64,000 nucleotides of DNA from SVTX01 sp964526505 (lineage in GTDB: Bacteria > Bacillota > Clostridia > Oscillospirales > CAG-272), in contig CAZGJC010000002.1 in NCBI GenBank assembly GCA_964526505.1, forward strand, positions 1 through 64,000, read 5' to 3'. Under the pieces are notes generated by a model that saw only the letters and a program-made list of their open reading frames with translations, had not been told where the DNA came from and searched no databases. The position numbers and the translations under genes are program-made. This document shows, piece after piece, positions 46,032-53,526 of the stretch; position 1 is the first letter of the stretch, and the number at the start of each line of letters is the position of its first letter.

Positions 46032-46065
46032 ACAAAAACGCCGTAAAGATTTACGGCGTTTTTGT
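46032..46065 (+). terminator. Intrinsic terminator of the PRPP synthetase-like gene
   Basis: Perfect long stem centred on 46039-46047 with 46050-46058, with A and T runs on either side. Confidence 0.85.
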
Positions 46066-46149
46066 TGTCAATTCACAGGCAGTTAATAAATATGTGATAG
46101 CATTAAGTGTTACAATAATAGAGCATAATATTCAAAAAGGATAATTATA

Positions 46150-47325
46150 ATGAGCAAAAATAAAAAAAGTTGCATAGCCAAAAAAACATCAATAGGCGGT
46201 CAGGCACTTATGGAAGGCATAATGATGCGTGGACCCAAGGTTACTGCTATGGCTGTCAGAAATACAAGCGGTGAGATAATTGTCGAAAAATCACCGACGG
46301 AAATGGCAAATGCACCGAAAATATTCAAATTGCCTATATTCAGGGGAATATATAACTATATATATTCGATGAAAACAGGTTCGAAATATTTAATGCGTTC
46401 GGCAGAACTTTCCGGTCTTGCAGAACTTGAAGAAGAACTTCAACGAGAGAAGGCTGCTAAGAAAGCGAAAAAGAAATGCGTGCCGGCAGACAACGGTGTA
46501 ACAGACGAAACGAAATGCTCGGAAAGGGAATTGCCGAGTGATGAAAATATGTCTTGTTGTGACGCTGATGGGCGAACCGACGATGTGGAAAATGTAAAAT
46601 GTAATAAAGACAGTGAATCAGATACCGATAAGAAAGGAAAAAACAGTTCGTTTTTAACGACTCTGGTGATGATAATAGGAGTTGTTTTGGGTGTTGTTCT
46701 TGCAATAGGACTCTTTGTTGCACTACCTGCGTACATTTATGAATTTATAAAGAAGATTCCGGCAATCGGAAATACGCAAAACCTTGCTCTGAAATCTCTT
46801 TATAAATCTCTTTTTGAGGGAATAATTCGTATTGTTTTGCTTGTCGGATATATGGCGTCAATCGCCCTTATGAAAGATATCAGAAGGACGTTTATGTATC
46901 ATGGAGCAGAACATAAAACCATATTTTGCTATGAAGAGGGACTCGAACTTACAGTTGATAACGTGAGAAAACAACGTAAATATCACCCGAGATGTGGAAC
47001 AAGTTTTTTGATTCTGATGGTACTTGTAAGCATATTTATTTCATTTTTTATAGATCCCGTATATGCTTTAATTACCGGTAGTCCCGAAATGCCCACACTT
47101 ATGCGAGTGTGCCTAAAATTGCTTCTTATCCCGTTGATTGTCGGATTGGGATATGAACTTATAAAATTTGCTGGTAAGCACGACAATATTGTTACGAAAA
47201 TAATATCTGCACCCGGAGTTTGGCTTCAACACATAACGGTTTACGAACCGACGGATGATATGATTGAATGTGCAATAGCGGCAATGAAAGAGGTCATACC
47301 TGATGATGAAAGTGATAAGTGGTGA
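46150..47325 (+). CDS. DUF1385 membrane protein (YqhQ-like)
   Basis: Conserved membrane protein of unknown function, sometimes annotated as a metal-dependent enzyme. 391 residues: conserved N-terminus SIGGQALMEGIMMRGPKV, GIYNYIYSMKTGSKYLMRSAE near residue 70, a low-complexity acidic/Lys insert (about 100-160) that is poorly conserved, membrane segments around 170-200 and 225-250, then YHGAEHKTIFCYEEG near 255, RYHPRCGTSFLIL-type motif, and two more membrane segments. Stop overlaps alternative starts of the next gene. Confidence 0.88.
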   Translation: MSKNKKSCIAKKTSIGGQALMEGIMMRGPKVTAMAVRNTSGEIIVEKSPTEMANAPKIFKLPIFRGIYNYIYSMKTGSKYLMRSAELSGLAELEEELQREKAAKKAKKKCVPADNGVTDETKCSERELPSDENMSCCDADGRTDDVENVKCNKDSESDTDKKGKNSSFLTTLVMIIGVVLGVVLAIGLFVALPAYIYEFIKKIPAIGNTQNLALKSLYKSLFEGIIRIVLLVGYMASIALMKDIRRTFMYHGAEHKTIFCYEEGLELTVDNVRKQRKYHPRCGTSFLILMVLVSIFISFFIDPVYALITGSPEMPTLMRVCLKLLLIPLIVGLGYELIKFAGKHDNIVTKIISAPGVWLQHITVYEPTDDMIECAIAAMKEVIPDDESDKW

Positions 47326-47330
47326 TTATA

Positions 47331-47915
47331 ATGGATAAAGTTTATTTGAATGCCAATGCCGAAATTGACGAATCTATGAAAATAAATATAGAAAAAAATG
47401 CCACAATTGCCATAAGCGAATTGCTTGATGTGGCAAAATTAAGCCGTGGGGATATTTTGGTGGTTGGCTGTTCTTCATCTGAAATCATAGGCAAGACAAT
47501 CGGGAAAAATTCAAGTTTCGAGGCCGCAAAAACACTTTTTGACGTGATATATTCACAACTTACGCAAGCGGGTATATATATAGCGTCACAATGCTGCGAA
47601 CATCTTAACAGAGCGATTGTTATAGAAAAAGAGGTTGCGGAAAAGTGCGGATATGAACCTGTTTGCGTTGTACCTCAGCCTAAGGCTGGTGGATCATTTG
47701 CAACAGTAACATATCAAAGTTTGAAAAATCCGGTTGTTGTAGAACACATTCGGGCATCTGCCGGTATAGATATAGGGGGAACTCTTATAGGTATGCATCT
47801 GAAAGAAGTTGCTGTTCCTGTTAGACTGTCAATATCTAAAATTGGCGAGGCAAATATTATATGTGCAAGAACACGACCCAAATTTATCGGGGGATCACGA
47901 GCGTGTTATGAGTAA
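47331..47915 (+). CDS. TIGR01440 family protein (YwlG-like)
   Basis: Function unknown; the family is widespread in Firmicutes. About 194 residues. Clear family blocks: LVVGCSSSEIIGKTIGKNSS near residue 45, ASQCCEHLNRAIVIEKE near 85, PKAGGSFATVTY and ASAGIDIGGTLIGMHLKEVAVP near 145. In Bacillus it sits near ywlC/sua5 and glyA, but here tsaC is far away. ATG 47331 is the conservative start; two upstream GTGs overlap the DUF1385 gene. Confidence 0.85.
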   Translation: MDKVYLNANAEIDESMKINIEKNATIAISELLDVAKLSRGDILVVGCSSSEIIGKTIGKNSSFEAAKTLFDVIYSQLTQAGIYIASQCCEHLNRAIVIEKEVAEKCGYEPVCVVPQPKAGGSFATVTYQSLKNPVVVEHIRASAGIDIGGTLIGMHLKEVAVPVRLSISKIGEANIICARTRPKFIGGSRACYE

Positions 47916-47932
47916 TATTACTCATAACACGC
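47901..47932 (+). terminator. Perfect 32-bp palindrome at the end of the TIGR01440 gene
   Basis: 47901-47916 is the exact reverse complement of 47917-47932, with the stop codon (47913-47915) inside. It would fold into a 13- to 14-bp stem with a tiny loop. Only a weak T-rich tail follows, so termination is plausible but not certain. Confidence 0.5.
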
Positions 47933-47984
47933 ATATATTTATCTTCAAACGTGGTGGAGAGAATAGGTTTGTCTCTCGATATTC

Positions 47985-48014
47985 AATTATACAAAATCAA
48001 AATTTTGTATAATT
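47985..48014. repeat. 13-bp inverted repeat with a third copy 280 bp away
   Basis: 47985-47997 is the exact reverse complement of 48002-48014 (4-nt spacer). The same 13-mer occurs again at 48293-48305 in the orientation of the second arm. It lies in the gene-free 47.93-48.35 kb stretch next to a plasmid-type replication pseudogene. Confidence 0.6.
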
Positions 48015-48028
48015 TAGAGAACCCTTAT

Positions 48029-48268
48029 ACCGTAAGGCTTTCATACATTTCTTGATAATTTCTTGCCACCTCGAAAAAATTGCACAGGTCAACAAATGAT
48101 TTGTGCAGGTTAACGCATTGTTGAGTTGCTATTTTTCTTTTCACCGTAAGGGTTTTTCCGCTCTATACAATCAGATGACCGCTTACACAAGGTCAAGTGA
48201 ACTTGTGTAATTTTGAAGAATTGTCCCAAAATATTCACTCAAACACGTAAAGGCTTACACCGTAAAGG
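48029..48268. repeat. Repeated CCGTAA(A)GG motifs and inverted repeats, origin-like
   Basis: ACCGTAAGG at 48029-48037 and 48143-48151, ACCGTAAAGG at 48259-48268, and a variant at 48245-48253. Between them lie a near-repeat pair (48082-48093 and 48102-48114), an imperfect inverted repeat (48089-48124) and a perfect 9-bp inverted repeat (48183-48191 with 48202-48210). No gene is seen here. This density looks like iterons or hairpins of a small replicon origin. Confidence 0.45.
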
Positions 48269-48350
48269 AAAATGCAAACCCCAAACAGAAATATTTTGTA
48301 TAATTCACATCAAGTTAATTATAAGTTCATATAATATCTAAAATTAAAGT

Positions 48351-48402
48351 GCAAAAAAATAGCCGTAACTCTTGCCACTGTGTGGTAACGTTACGGCTAT
48401 TT
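48351..48402 (-). terminator. Intrinsic terminator of the XRE regulator gene
   Basis: 13-bp stem (48357-48369 with 48390-48402) with an inner CCAC/GTGG hairpin, then seven T on the minus strand. The right arm overlaps the end of the gene. Confidence 0.75.
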
Positions 48403-48780
48403 AGTTTCATTTGTAACTTGTTGTGTTATCTGTTGGTTTATTTCTGTCTTTTCGGATGGTGTTTTCCCTTGTTCAAAGTCATAAACCATTGTCATAAATC
48501 TATGCTTATCTTTTCTTTCTAACCCTCGGTATATTCTCAATATGTCTTGTTCATCTTCGTTCTTTTCTTGAATAATATCTTCCGATAAATCATCGGCAAA
48601 GAAGTCCATTACTTTGCAATTTAATTGATTTGCTAATTTAATAAGTATTTCTTGTTTGGGTAATGAGCCGTTATTCCATAAACTAACCTTCGACGTGCTA
48701 AGCCCTAATTCCTTGCAAACTGACGTTGGATTTGTTCCATTTTTTTTGCAAATATGTTTTAAATTTCTCGCAAAATCCAT
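48397..48780 (-). CDS. XRE-family repressor-like protein of the accessory island
   Basis: 127 residues: an N-terminal helix-turn-helix of the XRE/Cro-CI type (MDFARNLKHICKKNGTNPTS, ELGLSTSKVSLWNNGSLPKQE) in the first 65 residues, then an acidic linker and a Gln/Thr/Asn-rich tail (EINQQITQQVTNETK). It is divergent from the replication pseudogene; the shared region contains that gene's promoter and repeated AATTCTAAA sites. Likely a repressor of the neighbouring replication gene or of itself. Ribosome site is poor. Confidence 0.8.
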   Translation of the reverse strand: MDFARNLKHICKKNGTNPTSVCKELGLSTSKVSLWNNGSLPKQEILIKLANQLNCKVMDFFADDLSEDIIQEKNEDEQDILRIYRGLERKDKHRFMTMVYDFEQGKTPSEKTEINQQITQQVTNETK

Positions 48781-48803
48781 AAATCAGAACTCGCTTTCAA
48801 AAA

Positions 48804-48864
48804 AATTCTAAAAAACCCTTGACGAATCTATGATGTAGAGTTATAATGTAATTGCAATTCTAAA
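48804..48864. promoter_or_regulatory. Putative operator pair around the rep promoter
   Basis: AATTCTAAA occurs at 48804-48812 and 48856-48864, flanking the rep promoter. This arrangement fits operator sites for the divergent XRE protein. Inference only. Confidence 0.4.
48819..48847 (+). promoter_or_regulatory. Sigma-A promoter of the rep pseudogene
   Basis: TTGACG (48819-48824), 17-bp spacer, TATAAT (48842-48847), 40 nt before the ATG at 48887. Confidence 0.75.
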
Positions 48865-48886
48865 TTATGGATTTGAGGTGCTAAAA

Positions 48887-49323
48887 ATGCAATCCAAAGA
48901 TTACAAAGACTTACTTGACGAATTTAACAAGAACCAAAAGCGGATAAATAAACGTCAAGCGAAAAAAACAGACGTATCCGAAGAAGTGAGCGAAACACTT
49001 GAACCCGTCAAACCCACTTCATCGGATAATAAAGCCTTTCAAGAGAAACGTTCAAGAAGTTTCTGCATAACTACGTATATTGAGCGTAATGCCCTCTAAA
49101 GGTTCTTAAAGAGTTCGCAGTGGCTCAGACATTGGGCATACTGTGAACACGATAAGGATACGGACGAAAAAGGAAACCTAAAACGTCGCATATTCACGTT
49201 ATATTATACACGTATAATTCAAAAACGTCAAGTGCCGTTAAGAAACTTTTTGACCGTTATTCTGCACAAATTTATTACGGTACAGGCATTGAACCGCAAA
49301 ATACTCTTGTTAAGTCGATATAG
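48887..49323 (+). pseudogene. Broken HUH-type plasmid replication initiator (Rep) gene
   Basis: The ATG at 48887 has GAGG 8 nt upstream. The first 70 codons encode a Lys-rich start and RSRSFCITTYIERNAL, then a TAA at 49097. Read through, the same frame gives FLKSSQWLRHWAYCEHDKDTD..EKGNLK. There a one-base loss in an A run (around 49180-49184) shifts the frame; restoring it gives TSHIHVILYTYNSKTSSAVKKL, which holds the HxH (HUH) metal motif, and then ends early at 49321-49323, truncated compared with full Rep proteins. The HDKD..HIHV order matches rolling-circle Rep proteins. So it is a pseudogene; the promoter is still good. Confidence 0.7.
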
Positions 49324-49332
49324 ATATATATA

Positions 49333-49584
49333 TTATTGCTCATCGATAGAATTTTCTATATCTTTTCTAACAAGTTGACGGAAGTATTCGGATTTTTGAG
49401 GTTGTTTTTCGATATGTTCAAGTATATCGTTATCTTTGGGGATAAACAGTCTTATTGTGACTGTTTTTGAATGAAGTTTATTATATTCCGCTCCTGCCCT
49501 GTAACCTGTGCGTTTGGCATATTCTCTTTGTCTTGCGTTTTTTCTCTCTCTTGCTTCTTCTTCGGTATAAATCTTTTTTGCCAT
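49333..49584 (-). CDS. Small ribbon-helix-helix-like protein
   Basis: 83 residues, basic: an N-terminal charged helix (EEEARERKNARQREYAKRTG) followed by a beta-strand/helix/helix unit (SKTVTIRLFIPKDNDILEHI, then PQKSEYFRQLVRKDIENS) that fits a ribbon-helix-helix DNA-binding fold. Similar proteins are common on mobile elements of gut Clostridia; some control plasmid copy number. ATG 49584 has GAGG about 7 nt upstream. Its end lies 9 nt from the end of the Rep pseudogene, which converges on it. The small RNA gene starts about 60 bp upstream, divergent. Confidence 0.6.
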   Translation of the reverse strand: MAKKIYTEEEARERKNARQREYAKRTGYRAGAEYNKLHSKTVTIRLFIPKDNDILEHIEKQPQKSEYFRQLVRKDIENSIDEQ

Positions 49585-49612
49585 TGTTGAACCTCTTTTT
49601 TTAAATTTTGTC

Positions 49613-49641
49613 TTGCTTTTTTGTTGTACCTATGGTATAAT
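49613..49641 (+). promoter_or_regulatory. Sigma-A promoter of the candidate small RNA
   Basis: TTGCTT (49613-49618), 17-bp spacer, TATAAT (49636-49641). No reading frame with a ribosome site follows. Confidence 0.7.
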
Positions 49642-49647
49642 ATGTTT

Positions 49648-49720
49648 GGCAGAAAGGGCGTAAGCAAGAACGCCCAATCTGTCGGATTGTGTTTTGGCTC
49701 TACTTCGGTAGAGCCTTTTT
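49648..49720 (+). ncRNA. Candidate small noncoding RNA of the accessory island
   Basis: About 73 nt from the predicted start near 49648 to the T run at 49716-49720. Predicted structure: a 6-bp GC stem (49656-49661 with 49670-49675, 8-nt loop), a short middle hairpin (about 49676-49687), and a terminator stem of 8 bp with a TTCG loop. No start codon with ribosome site and no long frame. The promoter and terminator bracket it exactly. It resembles a plasmid counter-transcribed RNA or a mobile-element regulatory RNA in scale; I do not recognise a named family. Confidence 0.6.
49696..49720 (+). terminator. Intrinsic terminator of the candidate small RNA
   Basis: Perfect 8-bp stem (49696-49703 with 49708-49715), UUCG tetraloop, then TTTTT. 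Confidence 0.9.
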
Positions 49721-49743
49721 AAATATCATCCACAATGGGATAC

Positions 49744-50433
49744 TTATTTCATAAGGTGCTGAACCGTATATCCGCCATCCACGTAAATGACGTTTCCTGT
49801 TGTATATGATGACGTCATATCGGTAAAATATTTAACCGCACCGAAAATTTCATCTATGCGTCCAAGTCTACCCATCGGTATACGAGATAAAAATGCACTT
49901 ACGCTGTTATCATTTGCATTTTCAATGTCAGGTGTATTATTAGACATGAATGCATAAACGATTGTATTGATCTTGATATCGTACTTTCCGAGTGTTAATG
50001 CCGTTTTTCTTGCGGAATTTATCACTATATTTTCAATGCCACTGCCGATAATATCCTTGGGACATACGTTAATGATTGAACAACCGATTTCTCCCGACAT
50101 ATCGTTTACAAATACATCATTTGCCGATAATAGTGCGTCACAATCATTTTCACTGTAATGATTTCCAATGCAGTTCACAATTACGTTGCATTTTCCGAGC
50201 TCGGACAAAATGGAATTATGGGCATTAGCTATTGTTTTAATTTGATTGTAGTTGCATATGTATGCTTTCGCAATTCCGCCAAATGTACATATTTCATCAG
50301 ATACCCTTTTTGACATACCATTATCATTATCCAGCATAGCAACCACATATCCGTTCTTTGCCATTTCTTTTGCGATTAACGTGAAAATCGAGTCGCTATG
50401 ACCCATAATTACGCAAACTTTATTCGTTATCAT
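49744..50433 (-). CDS. Degenerate short-chain dehydrogenase-like protein
   Basis: About 229 residues with the C-terminal pattern of FabG-like SDRs (IPMGRLGRIDEIFGAVKYF and TGNVIYVDGGYTVQ). But the key motifs are gone: the glycine-rich TGxxxGxG reads MGHSDSIF, the catalytic Ser region reads INVCP, and YxxxK reads NSARK, with Asn in place of Tyr. It is therefore unlikely to be an active SDR and may be a binding protein or a decaying gene. Start ATG 50433 follows GGGAAG at a rather long spacing; a longer frame exists to 50646 but crosses the promoter. It borders the accessory island. Confidence 0.7.
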   Translation of the reverse strand: MITNKVCVIMGHSDSIFTLIAKEMAKNGYVVAMLDNDNGMSKRVSDEICTFGGIAKAYICNYNQIKTIANAHNSILSELGKCNVIVNCIGNHYSENDCDALLSANDVFVNDMSGEIGCSIINVCPKDIIGSGIENIVINSARKTALTLGKYDIKINTIVYAFMSNNTPDIENANDNSVSAFLSRIPMGRLGRIDEIFGAVKYFTDMTSSYTTGNVIYVDGGYTVQHLMK

Positions 50434-50466
50434 TTTTATCAACTTCCCTGTTATTTTATTACCAAA

Positions 50467-50495
50467 ATTATAACATACAAAAATACAAAAGTAAA
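50467..50495 (-). promoter_or_regulatory. Possible promoter of the SDR-like gene
   Basis: TTTACT (50490-50495), 17-bp spacer, TATAAT (50467-50472) on the minus strand; the -35 is weak. Confidence 0.5.
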
Positions 50496-50545
50496 TACTT
50501 TTTGTCAAAACACCATCAAAAATCCAAAATTTGATTACAATAAAC

Positions 50546-50574
50546 TTGCAATAATATAAAAAATAGTGTATAAT
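50546..50574 (+). promoter_or_regulatory. Sigma-A promoter of the MBL hydrolase gene
   Basis: TTGCAA (50546-50551), 17-bp spacer, TATAAT (50569-50574), about 33 nt before the start. Confidence 0.75.
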
Positions 50575-50606
50575 AAAAGCATAAATCCATTTTGGAGGAC
50601 AAATAT

Positions 50607-51395
50607 ATGAATTTATTGTTTTTAGGCACAGGTGCTGCGGATACACAGATACAACTCTATGAAAACAGCAAGAGTTTCAGGAGAAATTCAAGTGCAATTG
50701 TTAACGATGACCTTTTAATTGATCCGGGTCCGCATGTTTTTCACTATGCAGAGCATAACAATTGTGACCGGTTATTTGATAATGTAAAAAATATTGTGGT
50801 AACGCATTCTCACTATGACCATTTTAATCCGCAAAATTTCAAAACAATATACGAAAAGACGCATTGTACGCTGTGGGCTGACAAGGCATGCATAAGAAGA
50901 CTTGCCGAGGCATTCGGCAATGAATTTGCCGACTCCGTAAAATTTGTTGAGATGCATCCATTTATTACATATGATATCGGTAATTATAAAGTGACGTCGT
51001 TACCGTCCAACCATGCTACTCCCGACACGGAAGAGACGACACGTGTATTGCTTATCGAGGACGGAACGAGAACACTTTACTATGGTTGTGATTCTTCTTG
51101 GATTCCTACCAAAACATGGAATTTCATAAATAAGAAATCTATAAACACGCTGGTTTTGGAACTCACATGCGGAACACTTGCATATGATGACTGGCGTTTA
51201 TTTGAACATAATACGATAGATTCCTTGACTTTGATGCTTCGTATGTTTAAAAAATACAATTGTTTTGCTGATGACGTTAAATACTATACGTCTCATATGG
51301 CTGTTACGTTGCATGGAACTCACGAAGAACTCGAAAACATTCTTTCCGAGTATGACGTAATACCTGCATACGACGGAATGCAAATTTCAATTTAA
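50607..51395 (+). CDS. Metallo-beta-lactamase fold hydrolase (PhnP/tRNase Z-like)
   Basis: About 262 residues. N-terminal LLFLGTGAADTQIQ, then the metal motif VVTHSHYDHFNPQNF near residue 65, a further His in LPSNHATPDTEE near 135, Asp in YYGCDSSWIP, and a C-terminal His in TSHMAVTLHGTH. Likely a phosphodiesterase-type hydrolase; the substrate is not known. ATG 50607 has GGAGG upstream; the TTG at 50592 lies inside the ribosome site. Own promoter and terminator. Confidence 0.85.
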   Translation: MNLLFLGTGAADTQIQLYENSKSFRRNSSAIVNDDLLIDPGPHVFHYAEHNNCDRLFDNVKNIVVTHSHYDHFNPQNFKTIYEKTHCTLWADKACIRRLAEAFGNEFADSVKFVEMHPFITYDIGNYKVTSLPSNHATPDTEETTRVLLIEDGTRTLYYGCDSSWIPTKTWNFINKKSINTLVLELTCGTLAYDDWRLFEHNTIDSLTLMLRMFKKYNCFADDVKYYTSHMAVTLHGTHEELENILSEYDVIPAYDGMQISI

Positions 51396-51427
51396 TGAAT
51401 GATAATTTAATGAATGATATTAATGAT
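51389..51427 (+). repeat. 15-bp tandem duplication at the stop codon of the MBL gene
   Basis: 51389-51403 and 51404-51418 are identical, followed by a partial third copy to 51427. The unit includes the stop codon region, so the duplication is harmless to the protein. Confidence 0.7.
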
Positions 51428-51431
51428 AAAT

Positions 51432-51464
51432 GGCAGAGAGATAACTTCCCTCTGCCGTTTTTTG
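51432..51464 (+). terminator. Intrinsic terminator of the MBL hydrolase gene
   Basis: 7-bp stem (51432-51438 with 51450-51456) and a following run of T. Confidence 0.8.
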
Positions 51465-51470
51465 TTTGAT

Positions 51471-51515
51471 AAAAGCTACCAAATGTCCCTTGTGATGCGA
51501 AGCATGGTGGCTTTT
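51471..51515 (-). terminator. Intrinsic terminator of the Na/Pi cotransporter gene
   Basis: About 11-bp stem with one mismatch (51471-51481 with 51505-51515), an inner ATGC/GCAT hairpin and a short T run on the minus strand. Confidence 0.55.
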
Positions 51516-51524
51516 GAAATATCT

Positions 51525-53324
51525 TTATTCTTGGATTTCGGTTATAGAGTATTTGGCTTTATAAGAATTATACAATTCAGTATACTCGGCACTTCCGGAT
51601 TTTACTTTGTGTAAATATTCGTGCAAGTCAAGCGTTTCGTGTTTGGACATTTCTATAAGGCATCCGGCAATGTTTGAACAATGGTCGGATACACGTTCAA
51701 GGTTTGTGAGAATATCCGATAGTATAAATCCGTGTTCTATGGTGCATTCACTCTTTTGAAGCCTTATTACGTGGCGTGATTTGATTTCATCTCTAAGATA
51801 ATCTACAACCTGTTCGAGAGGCTCAACGGTATACGCTTTTATTATATCATTATGAGCAAATGAGTCTTGCGTTATCGACAGTATTTCGTCCACGGCACCA
51901 TACATTGAGTGCAATTCTGTATTTGCACCGACCGAGAAGGTGATTTCTTTATCATTTATTTCTTCTGCGGACTCCACTACGTTAACTGCGTGGTCTGAAA
52001 TTCTTTCAAAATCGCCTATCATATGGAGCAATTTAGTGAGTTCATGGCTGTCGGTTTCATCCATATCTCTGGAAGACAGTTTTACAAGGTATGAACCGAG
52101 AATATCTTCATATATATCCACTTTATCTTCTACGTCACGTATATTTTGGGCTGTTCTTTCATCGTATTTATCGAGGAGTCCGATTGAAAGACGCATGGCA
52201 TTCATTGAGAGTGTTGCCATTTGCGACGCAACTGTTCTGCACCTGTCTATTGCAACAGTAGGCGTATCAAGCAAACGTTCGTCAAGCATATTCGTAAATT
52301 CGTCGCCTTTTTTGTCAGTTCCTCTGATCGTTGCAACTGCAAGTTTTTCGAGAAGTTGGCTAAACGGTGCAATTAAAATTACCGATAATATTTTAAATAT
52401 CGTATGAACCATTGCAATGCCCCACATATTTATCGAGTGACCGTCTGCAACGTGGAAAATGTTAAATATGCCTGTTATATTCAAAATCCAGCCGACGAGA
52501 TAATACATTCCAAGCCAGAAAATAACGCCTATGATATTGAAATACAAGTGAATTGTCGCCGCACGCTTACCGTTTTTATTTGCACTGACAGATGAAATCA
52601 TAGCCGTGATACACGTACCTATATTTTGACCGAGAATTATCGGCATTGCCATACCGTATGTGATTGCACCGGTTGTGGAGAGTGCTTGTAGGATACCTAT
52701 TGACGCCGAAGATGATTGAACGATTGCCGTGAGTATTGTTCCTGCAAGAACGCCCAATATCGGATTATTGAATAACGTAAGTATTCCCGTGAAGTTTGGA
52801 TCGTTTTTCAGACCACTGACAGCACCGGACATCAAATCCATACCCACCATAAGGACGGCAAATCCCATAAGAATATTGCCAAAACTTTTCTTTTTGTCTC
52901 TGTTTGAGAACATTATAAGGCATATTCCCACAAGTGCAAGAATCGGCATCCATGCATCGGGTTTGAGCCATTCTAAAATGGAAGTTGCTCCCGAACCTCC
53001 GCTGATTCCGTTTAACGCCGTCAGCCAAGCGGTAACTGCCGTTCCGACATTTGCACCCATTATAACTCCAACCGCTTGTGAAAGAAGCATGGTTCCGGAG
53101 TTGACAAATCCAACAACCATTACAGTTGTTGCAGATGATGATTGAATTATTGCAGTTACGCCGAGACCTAAAAGAAATCCTTTGAATTTATTTGAAGTCA
53201 GATTTCCGAGAATGGTTTTTAATTTTCTGCCTGCACTTTTTTTTAGTGCATCACCCATAGCGTCCATTCCGTAAAGAAACAGAGCCAGACCGCATATCAA
53301 CTGCAAAATATCAAAAATGCCCAT
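51525..53324 (-). CDS. Na/Pi cotransporter family protein with PhoU-like tail
   Basis: Probable Na+-coupled phosphate transporter. 599 residues: two related membrane repeats with QSSSATTVMVVGFVNSG near residue 60 and QSSSASIGILQALSTTG near 200, further membrane segments to about 315, then a cytoplasmic PhoU-like helical domain (about 355-570) with DERTAQNIRDVEDKVDIYED and LLHMIGDFERISDHAVNVVE. The PhoU-like tail probably senses or links to phosphate control. ATG 53324 has GGAGG upstream. Own promoter and terminator. Confidence 0.9.
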   Translation of the reverse strand: MGIFDILQLICGLALFLYGMDAMGDALKKSAGRKLKTILGNLTSNKFKGFLLGLGVTAIIQSSSATTVMVVGFVNSGTMLLSQAVGVIMGANVGTAVTAWLTALNGISGGSGATSILEWLKPDAWMPILALVGICLIMFSNRDKKKSFGNILMGFAVLMVGMDLMSGAVSGLKNDPNFTGILTLFNNPILGVLAGTILTAIVQSSSASIGILQALSTTGAITYGMAMPIILGQNIGTCITAMISSVSANKNGKRAATIHLYFNIIGVIFWLGMYYLVGWILNITGIFNIFHVADGHSINMWGIAMVHTIFKILSVILIAPFSQLLEKLAVATIRGTDKKGDEFTNMLDERLLDTPTVAIDRCRTVASQMATLSMNAMRLSIGLLDKYDERTAQNIRDVEDKVDIYEDILGSYLVKLSSRDMDETDSHELTKLLHMIGDFERISDHAVNVVESAEEINDKEITFSVGANTELHSMYGAVDEILSITQDSFAHNDIIKAYTVEPLEQVVDYLRDEIKSRHVIRLQKSECTIEHGFILSDILTNLERVSDHCSNIAGCLIEMSKHETLDLHEYLHKVKSGSAEYTELYNSYKAKYSITEIQE

Positions 53325-53377
53325 TTTTGCCTCCGATGTTTTTGTTTTCGGTATAGTAAAAGATTGTATTTGTCTCT

Positions 53378-53406
53378 ATAATACAACATTTTCTTTCGCT
53401 GTGCAA
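53378..53406 (-). promoter_or_regulatory. Sigma-A promoter of the Na/Pi cotransporter gene
   Basis: TTGCAC (53401-53406), 17-bp spacer, TATTAT (53378-53383) on the minus strand. Confidence 0.65.
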
Positions 53407-53449
53407 GCATTTATTTGTTAAATTTTATTATTTTGTCCAATTTGATAAA

Positions 53450-53480
53450 TAAAATAACCGCCCGAAGATGTTTCGGACGG
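53450..53480 (-). terminator. Intrinsic terminator of the cysteine-rich protein gene
   Basis: 9-bp stem (53458-53466 with 53472-53480, one G-T pair), 5-nt loop, followed on the minus strand by TTATTTTATTT. Confidence 0.65.
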
Positions 53481-53526
53481 TGTTCGATTTCCATGGAATC
53501 CATTTTTTATTTGTTTTCTATTGTAT

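Noticed and set aside
47985..48305. CRISPR array
   Set aside because: Repeats are few, short and irregularly spaced, with no regular spacers or cas genes.
51414..51614. Plus-strand frame of 66 codons after the MBL gene
   Set aside because: It spans two terminators and has no ribosome site.
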